A DNA stretch of 64,000 bases, from the NCBI RefSeq assembly GCF_014201805.1, contig NZ_JACHFK010000004.1:62001-126000 (forward strand). Direction: 5' to 3'. The notes beneath the pieces are model-generated. The model did not search any database. It was given only the letters and a program-made list of their open reading frames with translations, and had not been told where the DNA came from. Shown here piece by piece: positions 17,591 through 27,052 of this stretch; within the stretch, counting starts at the first letter, position 1, and every line of letters starts with the position of its first letter. Source of the DNA: Deinococcus metalli (GTDB taxonomy: Bacteria > Deinococcota > Deinococci > Deinococcales > Deinococcaceae). The position numbers and the translations under genes are program-made.

Positions 17591-20500
17591 CCCTGACACG
17601 CCTGGAGCGGCGCCTGCGCGAACTCGAGGCCCACGTGGCCCGTCTGGGCGCGTGGCAGGACGCCCGCTCGCTCCCGCTGGACGGCTGGTCGTTCACCGCG
17701 CCCGGCCAGGAACCTCTGCCCATCCGCGAGGGCGAGCCGTGGCCGGTCGATCCGGACACGCTGGCCGAGCAGCCCGTGCTGTTTACCGTGAGCACCACCG
17801 TGCCGCCGGCGCTGGACGGTCAGCCGCTGGACGTGCTGCTCGACGTCGGCGGCGAGGGGCTGCTCACTGCTGCGCTGGACGGCGAGGTCGTGTACTGCGG
17901 CGGCCTGAACCCGTACCACCGGCGAGCGCCCCTCACGGCCGCCGCCCGGGCCGGGCAGACCCTGACGGTGACGGTCGAGGCGGTGCCACGCGGCCTGTTC
18001 GGGTCGCCCACACCCCGCCCGCACCTGGAACGCGCCCGGCTGTGCGTGCCGCAGCCGGAGGTCCACGCCCTCCACACCGACCTGAGCGTGACCGCCGCCG
18101 CGATCCGCACCCTGGGCCGCGGCGCGCTGGAACGCGGCGACGACCCGCACGGCCGTCACCCGGATACCGAGGTCGCCCTGCGCCTGCTGAACCTCACGGA
18201 CGACGTGCTGGGCACGCTCGACTGGCCCTCAGGCGCCGACGCGCACCTGGCGCGGCTGCGCGACCTGGGCGGCGGCGAGGCGTTCACGCAGGGCCTGTGG
18301 TCGCTGCCGGCCGAGCTGCCGGCCGTGACCCCGGCCGATTCCGCCGCGCTGGACCGTGCCGTGGCGGCCCGCGCGGCGCTGCGCCGCGGCCTGGCGGCCC
18401 TGCGCGGGCTGTTCCCGCCGCGCGGCCGGCTGGGCCTGAGCGGACACGCGCACCTGGACCTGGGGTGGCTGTGGCCGGTGCACGAGACGCGCCGCAAGGG
18501 CCGCCGCACGCTGCACACCGTGCTGGAGCTGATGAAGCGCGACCCGTCGTTCATCTTCAACCAGTCGTCCGCGCAGCTGTACGCGTGGATGGAGCACGAC
18601 GACCCGGAGCTGTTCGCGCAGCTCACGGCGCGGGTGCACGAGGGCCGCTTCGAGCCGGTAGGCGGCATGTGGGTCGAGCCCGACGGGCAGATGACCGGCG
18701 GCGAGTCGCTGGCGCGGCAACTGCTGTACGGCCAGTCGTACTTCCGCCAGACGTTCGGACGCACCTGCGAGGTCGCGTGGCTGCCCGACACCTTCGGCTT
18801 CACGCCGGCCCTGCCGCAGCTCCTGCGCGCCGCGGGCATCACGGGCTTTTTCACCACCAAGCTGAACTGGAACGAGGAAACGGTCTTCCCGCACGACCTG
18901 TACACCTGGGAGGGCCTGGACGGCAGCCGCGTGCTCGCGCACAGCGTGAACAACCCCGGCGGCAGCCGCCCCGGCCTGGGCGGGTACAACGGCGACATCC
19001 TGCCCACCGACCTGCGCGGCAGCTGGGAACGCTACAGCGGCCGCACGGCCCGCGCGTGGGGCGAGCGGCCCGCCCAGGGCCTGTACACCTTCGGCTACGG
19101 CGACGGCGGCGGTGGCCCCAGCGCCCCGATGCTGGACGCCTATGACCTGCTGCGGGACTTCCCGGCGCTGCCGGAACTGCACATGACGCGCGTAGACGAC
19201 TTCTTCCGGGCGTTGCCGCAGGAGGGCCTGCCGGTGTGGGTGGGCGAACTGTACCTGGAACTGCACCGCGGCACCCTGACCTCGCAGGCGCGCGTCAAGC
19301 GCCTCAACCGGCAGGCCGAGCACCGTCTGCTGGAGGCCGAGGCGGTCGCTGCTCTGGCGTGGGCGGCGGGCGCGGTCCCGGCGGAGCCTGAGCCCTTCGC
19401 GGCGCTGTGGCAGACCACGCTGCTCAACCAGTTCCACGACATCCTGCCGGGGTCCAGCATCCGTGAGGTCTACCGCGACACCGTGCCGGAACTCCAGGGC
19501 GTGTGCGCCGCGGCGGCCGCGTTGGCAGCCGCACACTGGTCTCCACAGGACGGCGTGTGGACGGTCGTGAATCCCGCGTCCTGGCCGCGCCCGCTGAGCG
19601 TGGTGTTGCCGGGGGTACACGCGGCCGTCACGCTGGAGGGTCAGGGCGCGCTGCTGCCGGCGCAGTCGGTGTCCGGCGGCACGCTGGTGCACGCGCCGGA
19701 TGTGCTGGTGCCGGCCCTGGGCTCGCTGCGTGTGGCGGTCACAGACGCCGGAGTCGTCCCGGCACCCGCCGGCACCGTCACGGCCGTGCCGGCCGGCGAG
19801 GGGGCCGTCCTCGTGAACGCCGCCCTGCGTGCCGAGATCAATGGGCAGGGCCACGTCACCCGGCTGTACGACCGTGTGGCCGGGCGCGACGTCCTCGGGC
19901 CGGCCGGGCACCACCTCACCGCCACCGTGGACCTGCCGTACGCGTGGGACGCGTGGGACGTGGCGCGCGGCGTGCCCGCCCCCGACGACGCTCCGCGCAC
20001 CGAGGCGCTGGACGGCCTGTGCACCGTCGAGGTGGTCGAGGCGGGGCCGCTTGAGGCGTCGGTGCGGGTGACGCGCGTGTGGCGCGACAGCCGGATCACG
20101 CAGACCTTCGTGCTGCGCGCCGGCCAGCGGCGGCTGGACGTGCACCTGCACGTGGACTGGCACGAGCGTCACACCCTGCTGCGGGCACACAGCGACGTGA
20201 ACGTCCGCACGCACGAGGCGTGGGCGGAGACCGCCATGGGCGCGCACGCCCGGCCCACCCACCGCAACACCCCGGCGGACGCCGCCCGCTTCGAGGTGAG
20301 CGCCCACCGCTGGATCGACGTCTCGGAACCCGGCGCGGGCCTGTCGCTGCTGAACGACGGCCGCTACGGCCACAGCGTCCTGGGCTGTGCGCTCGCCCTG
20401 AGCGTGGTGCGCGGCCCGATGTGGCCCGATCCGCAGGCGGACCTGGGCCGGCACGAGGTCACGTACGCGCTGTACCCGCACGCCGGCGACTGGCGCGCGG

Positions 20501-20859
20501 CGCACACCACCCGCGAGGCCTTCGACGTGAACAGCCCCCTGCTGGCCCACCCCGGCACCGTGGCCCTGGCGGCCCCGCCGGTCCTGGGCGGCCTGCCCCT
20601 GATGCTCAGCAGCCTCAAACGCAGCCAGGACGGCGACGGCGTGATCCTGCGCGTGTATGAACCGCACGGGCAGCGCGGCGTGGCCACCCTCGACCTGAAC
20701 GGGTTCGCGTCGGCGCAGCGCGTGACGCTGCTGGAGGACCCTGCCGGCCCGGTCCTCACCGGCCCCGCGCCGCTCGACCTGGACGTCCGGCCCTTCGAGA
20801 TCCTCACCCTGCGCCTGCGCCAGTCCACTCCGGCGGGCACATCGGGTCCTCCGGCATGA
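17587..20859 (+). CDS. GH38 alpha-mannosidase
   Basis: A 1090-residue protein. After an N-terminal beta-domain of about 275 residues comes the GH38 catalytic barrel: zinc-site motif 'HAHLDLGWLWP' (HxHxD), 'GGMWVEPDGQM', and the nucleophile Asp in 'WLPDTFGF'. The C-terminal half is the beta-sandwich region of the family. No signal peptide, hence cytoplasmic. It starts with GTG overlapping the GH125 stop and ends overlapping the ROK kinase ATG, so GH125, GH38 and the kinase are one translational unit. Together the two mannosidases would trim alpha-1,6 and alpha-1,2/1,3 linkages of imported mannosides. Confidence 0.92.
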   Translation: MTLTRLERRLRELEAHVARLGAWQDARSLPLDGWSFTAPGQEPLPIREGEPWPVDPDTLAEQPVLFTVSTTVPPALDGQPLDVLLDVGGEGLLTAALDGEVVYCGGLNPYHRRAPLTAAARAGQTLTVTVEAVPRGLFGSPTPRPHLERARLCVPQPEVHALHTDLSVTAAAIRTLGRGALERGDDPHGRHPDTEVALRLLNLTDDVLGTLDWPSGADAHLARLRDLGGGEAFTQGLWSLPAELPAVTPADSAALDRAVAARAALRRGLAALRGLFPPRGRLGLSGHAHLDLGWLWPVHETRRKGRRTLHTVLELMKRDPSFIFNQSSAQLYAWMEHDDPELFAQLTARVHEGRFEPVGGMWVEPDGQMTGGESLARQLLYGQSYFRQTFGRTCEVAWLPDTFGFTPALPQLLRAAGITGFFTTKLNWNEETVFPHDLYTWEGLDGSRVLAHSVNNPGGSRPGLGGYNGDILPTDLRGSWERYSGRTARAWGERPAQGLYTFGYGDGGGGPSAPMLDAYDLLRDFPALPELHMTRVDDFFRALPQEGLPVWVGELYLELHRGTLTSQARVKRLNRQAEHRLLEAEAVAALAWAAGAVPAEPEPFAALWQTTLLNQFHDILPGSSIREVYRDTVPELQGVCAAAAALAAAHWSPQDGVWTVVNPASWPRPLSVVLPGVHAAVTLEGQGALLPAQSVSGGTLVHAPDVLVPALGSLRVAVTDAGVVPAPAGTVTAVPAGEGAVLVNAALRAEINGQGHVTRLYDRVAGRDVLGPAGHHLTATVDLPYAWDAWDVARGVPAPDDAPRTEALDGLCTVEVVEAGPLEASVRVTRVWRDSRITQTFVLRAGQRRLDVHLHVDWHERHTLLRAHSDVNVRTHEAWAETAMGAHARPTHRNTPADAARFEVSAHRWIDVSEPGAGLSLLNDGRYGHSVLGCALALSVVRGPMWPDPQADLGRHEVTYALYPHAGDWRAAHTTREAFDVNSPLLAHPGTVALAAPPVLGGLPLMLSSLKRSQDGDGVILRVYEPHGQRGVATLDLNGFASAQRVTLLEDPAGPVLTGPAPLDLDVRPFEILTLRLRQSTPAGTSGPPA

Positions 20860-21740
20860 CGCCCCCCCACGTCCTGGCGCTCGACGTGGGCGGTAGCCAC
20901 GTCACGGCCGGGCTGGTCGATCCCGTGTCCCGCGACGTGGTCACCACCGCGCGGCGCGACCTGCCCCACACCAGCGGCGCGGAGGAGCTGCTGGACGCGT
21001 GGGCGGACGCCCTGCGCGAGGTCACGCCCGCCGGCGCCGCCGGCCCGCTGGCCCTGGGCGTGGCGGTGCCCAGTCCCTTTGATCTGGTGGGCGGGCGGTC
21101 CCTGATGCTCCACAAGTTCCCCGCCCTGCACGGCGTGCCCCTGCGGGACGCGCTGCGGGCGCGGCTGGGTCACCCGCCCGGCCCGGTCGTCTTCGGCAAC
21201 GACGCCGACGTGTTCGCCCTGGGCGAGTGGTGGGCCGGCGCGGCCCGCGGCTGCGCGCGGATGATCGGCGTGACCCTCGGCACTGGCCTGGGCTCGGGCT
21301 TCGTCGCGGACGGCCGGATCGTGACGACCGGCCCGGACGTCCCCCCGGACGGCGAACTGTGGAACACGCCGGTGGCCGGCGGGATCGCGGAGGACATCGT
21401 GAGCGGCCGCGCCCTGGCCCACCTGGCGCGGCTCCACACCGGGGAGGAGCAGGCCCCGGTGGCGCTCGCGGCGGCGGCCCGCGCCGGGTCCCCAGCCGCC
21501 CGCGCCGCCTTCGCCGCCTTTGGGGACGCGCTGGGTGGCGTGCTCCGGCCGTGGGTGCAGCACTTCCGTCCGGAGGCCGTGGTCCTCGGTGGAAATCTCA
21601 GCCGCGCCTTCGACGTGTTTGCCCCCGCTGCCGGCGCCCACCTGCCCGCCGGCCTGCTGCGCCCAAGCGAGCGCTTTGAACACGCCGCCCTGCTGGGAGC
21701 CGCCGCGCTGACGCTGGGAGTCGAGACGCCCTCTTCGTGA
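20856..21740 (+). CDS. ROK-family sugar kinase without the zinc motif
   Basis: A 294-residue ROK protein with the phosphate-1 motif 'DVGGSHVTAG', the catalytic Asp in 'GNDADVFALGEW' and the glycine-rich 'GVTLGTGLGSGFV'. The usual ROK zinc motif CxCGxxGCxE is absent; the equivalent stretch reads 'ELWNTPVAGGIAEDIVSG' and contains no cysteine. There is no N-terminal HTH, so it is a kinase rather than a repressor. It starts inside the GH38 stop (ATGA). It probably phosphorylates mannose released by the two mannosidases to mannose-6-phosphate; no isomerase is encoded nearby. Confidence 0.85.
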   Translation: MTPPHVLALDVGGSHVTAGLVDPVSRDVVTTARRDLPHTSGAEELLDAWADALREVTPAGAAGPLALGVAVPSPFDLVGGRSLMLHKFPALHGVPLRDALRARLGHPPGPVVFGNDADVFALGEWWAGAARGCARMIGVTLGTGLGSGFVADGRIVTTGPDVPPDGELWNTPVAGGIAEDIVSGRALAHLARLHTGEEQAPVALAAAARAGSPAARAAFAAFGDALGGVLRPWVQHFRPEAVVLGGNLSRAFDVFAPAAGAHLPAGLLRPSERFEHAALLGAAALTLGVETPSS

Positions 21741-22022
21741 AGCGGCCACTGAACAGGGGAAGACGGCGCCCGGACGTCGGCGGCCCGTCGGCGTGAAGGG
21801 ACGGCCCCTGGTTCCGCCGGTTCCCGGGGTGCACACTGGAGCGACCCGCTTCCGAGCCCCGGGCCGCCGCAGGCTGGGCCACGCAGGGAGGCCGCCCCCG
21901 TACAAGTCGGGAAGGGGGTCATGGGCCTGGGCGGCCCCAGTGGGCCCGTAGAACCCGGCGTGGGCCGCCCCCCGCACCACTCCAGCCCCTGGTTTGGCTG
22001 TCAGGCCAAGGCGATCATCCTC

Positions 22023-22805
22023 TCAGCGCAGCAGGGAAGCCCCGCCGTCCACGTAGATCTCGACTCCCGACACGTGCCGCCCCAGGTCCGAGGCGAGGAA
22101 GACGCAGGTGTCCGCCACGTCCACCGGCTCGCCCTCGCCCTCGTTGAGCGCCGGGTTGCCCAGCGGCAGCTCGACCTTGATGCCGATCTTGTCCGTGCCG
22201 CGCTGCTCGGTGCGCTGGCTGATCTGCGTGTGGATCAGGCCCGGGCACACGGCGTTGCAGCGGATGTGGTGGCGGCCCAGTTCCAGCGCGATCATCTTCA
22301 TGAACGCGACCTGCCCGGCTTTGGAGGCGCTGTACGCGCTCGCGCCCGCGCTGGAGAACGTGCGGGTCCCGTTCACACTGCTGGTGATCAGGATGCTGCC
22401 GCCGCCGGCCCGTTTGAGGTGCGGCACGGCGTAGTGCACCGTGAGATATGTGCTGCGCAGGTTGGTCGCCTGCGTCCGGTCCCACTCCTCGGGCTGCAGT
22501 TCGTCGATGGGCGCCCACACGCCGTTGATGCCCGCGTTGGCGAACACGATGTCGAGCTGTCCGTAGGCGGTCACAGCCTGATCGATGGCGCGGCGGACAG
22601 CCTCTGCGTCGCTGACGTCGCACTCCACGTAGAGCGCGGACCCGCCCGCTGCCTCGATCTCGGCGCGCACGCGTTCGCCCTCCTCCGGTTGCACGTCGGC
22701 CAGGACCACCCGCGCGCCTTCCTGCGCGAACCGCCGCGCCGTACTCGCCCCGATGCCGCTCGCGGCCCCTGTGATGAACGCGACCTTGTTGTCCAGCATG
22801 CCCAT
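22023..22805 (-). CDS. SDR-family oxidoreductase of the pentose locus
   Basis: A 260-residue classical SDR: cofactor motif 'GAASGIGAS' near residue 13, 'NAG' in 'FANAGING', catalytic Ser in 'SSVNGT' and 'YSASK' near residue 160. It resembles sugar-alcohol or sugar dehydrogenases of the glucose-1-dehydrogenase/2-keto-gluconate type. AAGGAGCG lies 8 bases before ATG 22805. It lies 254 bases downstream of the FGGY kinase in the same direction, so it may be the last gene of the pentose operon or have its own promoter. Confidence 0.85.
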   Translation of the reverse strand: MGMLDNKVAFITGAASGIGASTARRFAQEGARVVLADVQPEEGERVRAEIEAAGGSALYVECDVSDAEAVRRAIDQAVTAYGQLDIVFANAGINGVWAPIDELQPEEWDRTQATNLRSTYLTVHYAVPHLKRAGGGSILITSSVNGTRTFSSAGASAYSASKAGQVAFMKMIALELGRHHIRCNAVCPGLIHTQISQRTEQRGTDKIGIKVELPLGNPALNEGEGEPVDVADTCVFLASDLGRHVSGVEIYVDGGASLLR

Positions 22806-23059
22806 GGGATCGCTCCTTGTTCGGTGACTCGGTCAGGTGATGACGGGAGAGGTGTGCCGGCCCTGGCAGGACGGCAGTCGCCGTTCCCATCGGTCGGCGC
22901 CGGCCAGGCCCAGCCCACGGCCCGGGTGCAGCGTAGGGGGCGCGTGCGGGGCCGACATAAGAGCTGCCCCCGCTCAGGCTTGAGCTGTTTCAGCGGCTGC
23001 CGTCATGTTGGCTTTCCTTCCCATGAATCTGCACAGGATGACCGGGCCGTGCCCTGTGC

Positions 23060-24547
23060 TCAGGGGCGGAACAGGGGCTGTACCGCCGGGTACAGGTCCG
23101 ACCAGCGCGCGGAGTGCGCGGCGTACTGCCGGGCGCGCGCCGGGTCCGGCGTGAAGCGGGTGCCGGCGCGCTGGTCGAGCACCTGGGCGCGGTACGCGGC
23201 GAACGACGGTGCCCAGCCGAGAAACGCGAAGGCTGAATACGCGCTGCCCAGCACCGGCAGCAGGGCGGCGTCCGGGGGCACGGTGACCGGCGCGTCCAGC
23301 ACGTCAGCGAGGATCTGACACCACACCGCGCTGCGGGCACCTCCGCCCAGCACCGGCACCACGCCGCCGAGGGAAGGACGGACCACGCCCAGCGTGCCGC
23401 TGGTGGCCTTCAGGGCATACGCCACCCCCTCCAGCACCGCGCGGGCGAGGTCTCCCGCCGCGCTGTGGCCGCCCACGCCCACGAAGACGCCCCGGGCGTG
23501 CGGGTCGCTCACGGGTGACCGCTCGCCATCCAGGTACGGCAGGCACAGCAGCGTGGCCGGTGCGGCCCGGGCCACCAGGGCCTCGAGCCGGGCGTAGTCG
23601 CCGTCTGCAAAGGTGTCGGCGGCCCAGCGGTGCGCGGAACCGACGTTACTGACCGGCGCGACCGTCAGCACGTCGTCTGCGTGGAGGAGGGGCAGGCGGA
23701 ATACTCCCGCACCCGCGGGCTCCGGCGTGCGGCGCCGCACGGCCCCCACCCACCCGCTGGTACCGAGGTACACGTAGCGTTCGCCCTCGCCCAGGACGCC
23801 GGCCCCCAGGGTCGTGGCCCCGGCGTCGCCCAGCCCGGTGAGGACCGGCAGGCCTACGGGCAGGCCCGTCTGTGCCGCCGCGTCCGCGCGCACCCGTCCG
23901 GCCAGCTCGTGCGGCCAGCGCAGGTCCGGCAGCACCACTGCGAGCCCCAGGGTGCGCAGCCATTCGGACCACCACGTGGCGCGCCCGAGGTCGTACAGGC
24001 CCGTCGTCGCCGCCGTGGTGTGGTCCGTGACGTGCTCGCCGCACAGCCGCCCGGTCAGCACTCCGGCCGCGCCCACGTGCAGGTGCACGTCGCCGGCCAG
24101 CACGCCCGGCACGTGGCGGGCCAGCCAGCGCAGCTTGGGAAGCACGGACGCCGCTCCGTACGGATTGCCGGTGGCCGCGGCCACGTCCACGCCGAGCCGC
24201 GCCGTCACCTCGGCCGCCTCCGCCCCGGCGCGGGTGTCCGAGTACAGCACGGCCGGATGGATGGCCACGCCGGCGCGGGTCAGCACCACGTCCTGCATCT
24301 GGCCGCTCAGGCTCAGGGCGCCCAGCGTGTCCAGATCGGCGCCCTGGGCGCGCCACGCGGCGCAGATCTCGACCAGCGCGGCCCACCACGCCGCCGGGTC
24401 CTGTTCCACATGCTCCGGCACGGGCCGCCGCGTCTCGAGCGGGACCTCGTGCGCGGCGATCAGCGCCCCGGTACGGTCCAGCAGCACGCCCTTGACCGCC
24501 GTGGTGCCGACGTCCACGGCCGCGACGGCGTGTGGACGGTCGGTCAC
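23060..24547 (-). CDS. FGGY-family carbohydrate kinase (xylulokinase-like)
   Basis: A 495-residue protein with the FGGY N-terminal motif 'DVGTTAVKGVLLD', 'SLSGQMQDVVL', the catalytic Asp in 'GLGDAGATTLGAG' and the C-terminal 'GGGARSAVWCQILADVL'. The order and length match xylulokinase, but gluconokinase or ribulokinase activity is not excluded. It is cytoplasmic. It lies 30 bases after the permease stop in the transporter operon, so it most likely phosphorylates the pentose or pentulose that the transporter brings in. Confidence 0.85.
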   Translation of the reverse strand: MTDRPHAVAAVDVGTTAVKGVLLDRTGALIAAHEVPLETRRPVPEHVEQDPAAWWAALVEICAAWRAQGADLDTLGALSLSGQMQDVVLTRAGVAIHPAVLYSDTRAGAEAAEVTARLGVDVAAATGNPYGAASVLPKLRWLARHVPGVLAGDVHLHVGAAGVLTGRLCGEHVTDHTTAATTGLYDLGRATWWSEWLRTLGLAVVLPDLRWPHELAGRVRADAAAQTGLPVGLPVLTGLGDAGATTLGAGVLGEGERYVYLGTSGWVGAVRRRTPEPAGAGVFRLPLLHADDVLTVAPVSNVGSAHRWAADTFADGDYARLEALVARAAPATLLCLPYLDGERSPVSDPHARGVFVGVGGHSAAGDLARAVLEGVAYALKATSGTLGVVRPSLGGVVPVLGGGARSAVWCQILADVLDAPVTVPPDAALLPVLGSAYSAFAFLGWAPSFAAYRAQVLDQRAGTRFTPDPARARQYAAHSARWSDLYPAVQPLFRP

Positions 24548-24577
24548 GGGGCCGCTCCACGCCGGGTCACGGCCGGA

Positions 24578-25549
24578 TCACCGCTCACCGCGCCCCGCGC
24601 CGAGCCGCTGCACGATCACCGCCAGGATGACGATCAGGCCAGTGATCACGTCCTGCAGGAACGTGGGGATCTGCAGGATGGTGAGCCCGTTGGCCAGCAC
24701 GCCGATGATCAGAGCGCCGAGCACGGTGCCCGGCACGTTCGGCACGCCGTCCTTGAACGCGGTCATGCCCAGGAACGCGGCGGCGTACGCGGGCAGGAAC
24801 AGCCCGTTGCCCCCGGTGGGCTGCGCCGAGCCCAGGCGCGACGCGAGCAGCGCCCCGGTGAAGGCCGCCAGCAGGCCGGACACCGCAAAGGCCGCGACCG
24901 TATGCGTCCCCACACTGATGCCCGCGACGCGGGCGGCCGCCCGGTTGCCGCCCACGGCGTACAGGCGCCGGCCGAAGGGCGTGTGGGTCAGGACGAACCA
25001 CGCCAGCACCGCCACGGCCAGCATCACCAGCGACAGCGCGGGCACGCCCAGTACGGCCGCGCGCCCCAGCGCGGAGAACGCGTCGGGGATGTTCTCGAAC
25101 ACGGTGCTGCCGCCGGTCATCCAGAACACCAGCCCTCCCAGCACCGTGCCCATGGCGAGCGTGGTGATAAACGACAGCAGGCCAAACCGGGTGATCAGCC
25201 AGCCGTTCACCACCCCGGTCACCACGCCTGCGGCCGCCGCCGCCGCGAAGCACGCCGCCACCGGCATGCCCGCCACCGCGAGCTGCGCGGCCACCACGCC
25301 GCCCAGGCTGGCCAGCGCGCCCACCGAGAGGTCAAACTCGCCCACCACCATCACAAAGGTCGCGGCGATGGCGATGATCACCAGGAACGAGATCTGCCGC
25401 GTGATGTTCAGGGCGTTCTCCACGCTGAAGAACGCGTCCGGGCTCAGGACGCTGAAGACGGCGACGATGGCGAGCGCGGCCACGGCGGTGCCGTAGCGGC
25501 GCGTGAAGTGCGTGACCCGCAGTGCGGGCGCCCGCTTACTCTCCTGCAT
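24578..25549 (-). CDS. Sugar ABC transporter permease (RbsC-like)
   Basis: A 323-residue permease with about ten membrane segments, the coupling-loop motif 'GGNRAAARVAGISV' and 'GLFLPAYAAAFLGMTAFKDG', as in RbsC/XylH-type CUT2 systems. Its start overlaps the 3' end of the ATPase gene by 14 bases, so the two are coupled. It forms the membrane channel for the pentose taken up by the neighbouring binding protein. Confidence 0.9.
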   Translation of the reverse strand: MQESKRAPALRVTHFTRRYGTAVAALAIVAVFSVLSPDAFFSVENALNITRQISFLVIIAIAATFVMVVGEFDLSVGALASLGGVVAAQLAVAGMPVAACFAAAAAAGVVTGVVNGWLITRFGLLSFITTLAMGTVLGGLVFWMTGGSTVFENIPDAFSALGRAAVLGVPALSLVMLAVAVLAWFVLTHTPFGRRLYAVGGNRAAARVAGISVGTHTVAAFAVSGLLAAFTGALLASRLGSAQPTGGNGLFLPAYAAAFLGMTAFKDGVPNVPGTVLGALIIGVLANGLTILQIPTFLQDVITGLIVILAVIVQRLGAGRGER

Positions 25550-27032
25550 CCGCCCCGCCCTCGCCGTAGCACGCGCGCAGCACCGCGTCCTCGCGCCGCT
25601 CCTCGCCGGTCAGGTCGGCCACCGTGCGGCCCGCACGCAGCACCGCCACGCGGTCTGCGATGTCCAGCAGCTCGCCGAGGTCCGAGGTGACGAACACCAC
25701 GCCCGCGCCTGCGCGCGCCTGCTCGCGCAGCAGGTCGTGGATGGCCCGGCGCGTCATGACGTCCACCGCCTGCGTGGGCTCGTCACACAGCCACACGCGG
25801 GGGCGGCCCGCCAGGGCGCGCGCGAACAGGACTTTTTGCTGGTTTCCTCCACTCAGTTCCTCCACGGGCTGCTCGGGTCCGCTCGCGCGGATCGTCAGCG
25901 CGCCCATGCCCTGCGCCACCGCCCGCTGCTCGCGCGCGCGCCGCACGACGCCCCACGTGGTGTGGTCGGCCAGCGTCGCGAGCGTCATGTTCTCACGGAC
26001 GCTCAGGTGGCCCACCAGGCCCTGCTGGCGGCGGTCCTCCGGAATCAGGACGGGCCGGGCGCCGTCGTCCCACCGCACCGTTCCGCGGCCGCGGACCCGC
26101 AGCCCCGCCAGCGCCTCCAGCAGCTCGGTGCGGCCTGCTCCCCCGAGGCCGTACACCCCGAGGATCTCCCCGGCGCGCAGCGTGAACGACACGTCGCGCA
26201 CCCGGCCGTCCCGCGTGGCGAGGTGCTCCACCGCCAGCAGGGCCTGGCCGCCCGGTGTGGGGTGATTGGCCGGCGCGTCTGTCCTCCGGTCGGGACGGGT
26301 GGTGGCCGGGCCGGACATCGCCTCGACCAGCCGCGCGGCGTCTGCCTCGCCCCGCCGGAACCGCGCGGCCACCCGTCCGCCGCGCAGCACGGTGAGGTGA
26401 TCGGCCAGATCGAGCACCTCCGCGAGCCGGTGCGACACGTACAGCACGGCCGTGCCCTCCGACCGCAGGCGGCGGATCAGGGTGAACAGGAGTTCCGCGT
26501 CGTGGTGTGTCAGGGACGCGGTGGGCTCGTCGAGGATCAGCAGGCGGCTGCGGACCATCACGGCCCGCAGCACCTCCGTCATGGTGCGCTGCGTGGGCGT
26601 GAGGTGCTGGGCGGGTTCGTCCAGCGGCACGTGCACGCCCCACTCGTCTTGCAGCGCACGCGCGGCGCGGCGCATGGCGCTCCAGTCCACGCCCCAGCCG
26701 CGCCGCGGGTACGCCGACCCCAGGTACAGGTTTTCGAGCACGCTGAACCCGGGCACCAGCTGACGCTCCTGATGCACCACGCGGATGCCGCGCGCCTGCG
26801 CGCCCTCGGGGCCAGGGTCGTGTGCGGGCACGCCGTCCCACAGCAATTCGCCCGCGCTGGGCGGGTACAGGCCGCTCAGCACCTTGATCAGGGTGCTCTT
26901 GCCCGCACCGTTCTCGCCCACCAGGCCGTGGACCTCCCCGGCGCCGAGCGAGAGGTCGACGGCCTGAAGCGCCGCGTGCGCGCCGAAGGTGCGGGTCACG
27001 CCGCGCAGCGTCAGCAGGGGCGCAGCGGACAC
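25536..27032 (-). CDS. Sugar ABC transporter ATP-binding protein with two nucleotide-binding domains (RbsA-like)
   Basis: A 498-residue protein made of two ATPase halves. The N-terminal half has a normal Walker A ('GENGAGKST') and Walker B ('LLILDEPTASL'), but its signature reads 'LTPTQRT' instead of LSGGQ. The C-terminal half has the altered P-loop 'GLGGAGRTE' typical of RbsA-type proteins and an intact signature 'LSGGNQQKV'. The protein acts at the cytoplasmic face of the permease. It lies 20 bases after the binding-protein gene and overlaps the permease gene. Confidence 0.9.
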   Translation of the reverse strand: MSAAPLLTLRGVTRTFGAHAALQAVDLSLGAGEVHGLVGENGAGKSTLIKVLSGLYPPSAGELLWDGVPAHDPGPEGAQARGIRVVHQERQLVPGFSVLENLYLGSAYPRRGWGVDWSAMRRAARALQDEWGVHVPLDEPAQHLTPTQRTMTEVLRAVMVRSRLLILDEPTASLTHHDAELLFTLIRRLRSEGTAVLYVSHRLAEVLDLADHLTVLRGGRVAARFRRGEADAARLVEAMSGPATTRPDRRTDAPANHPTPGGQALLAVEHLATRDGRVRDVSFTLRAGEILGVYGLGGAGRTELLEALAGLRVRGRGTVRWDDGARPVLIPEDRRQQGLVGHLSVRENMTLATLADHTTWGVVRRAREQRAVAQGMGALTIRASGPEQPVEELSGGNQQKVLFARALAGRPRVWLCDEPTQAVDVMTRRAIHDLLREQARAGAGVVFVTSDLGELLDIADRVAVLRAGRTVADLTGEERREDAVLRACYGEGGADAGE

Positions 27033-27052
27033 GGCCGGGTCTGGGCTGCGGG

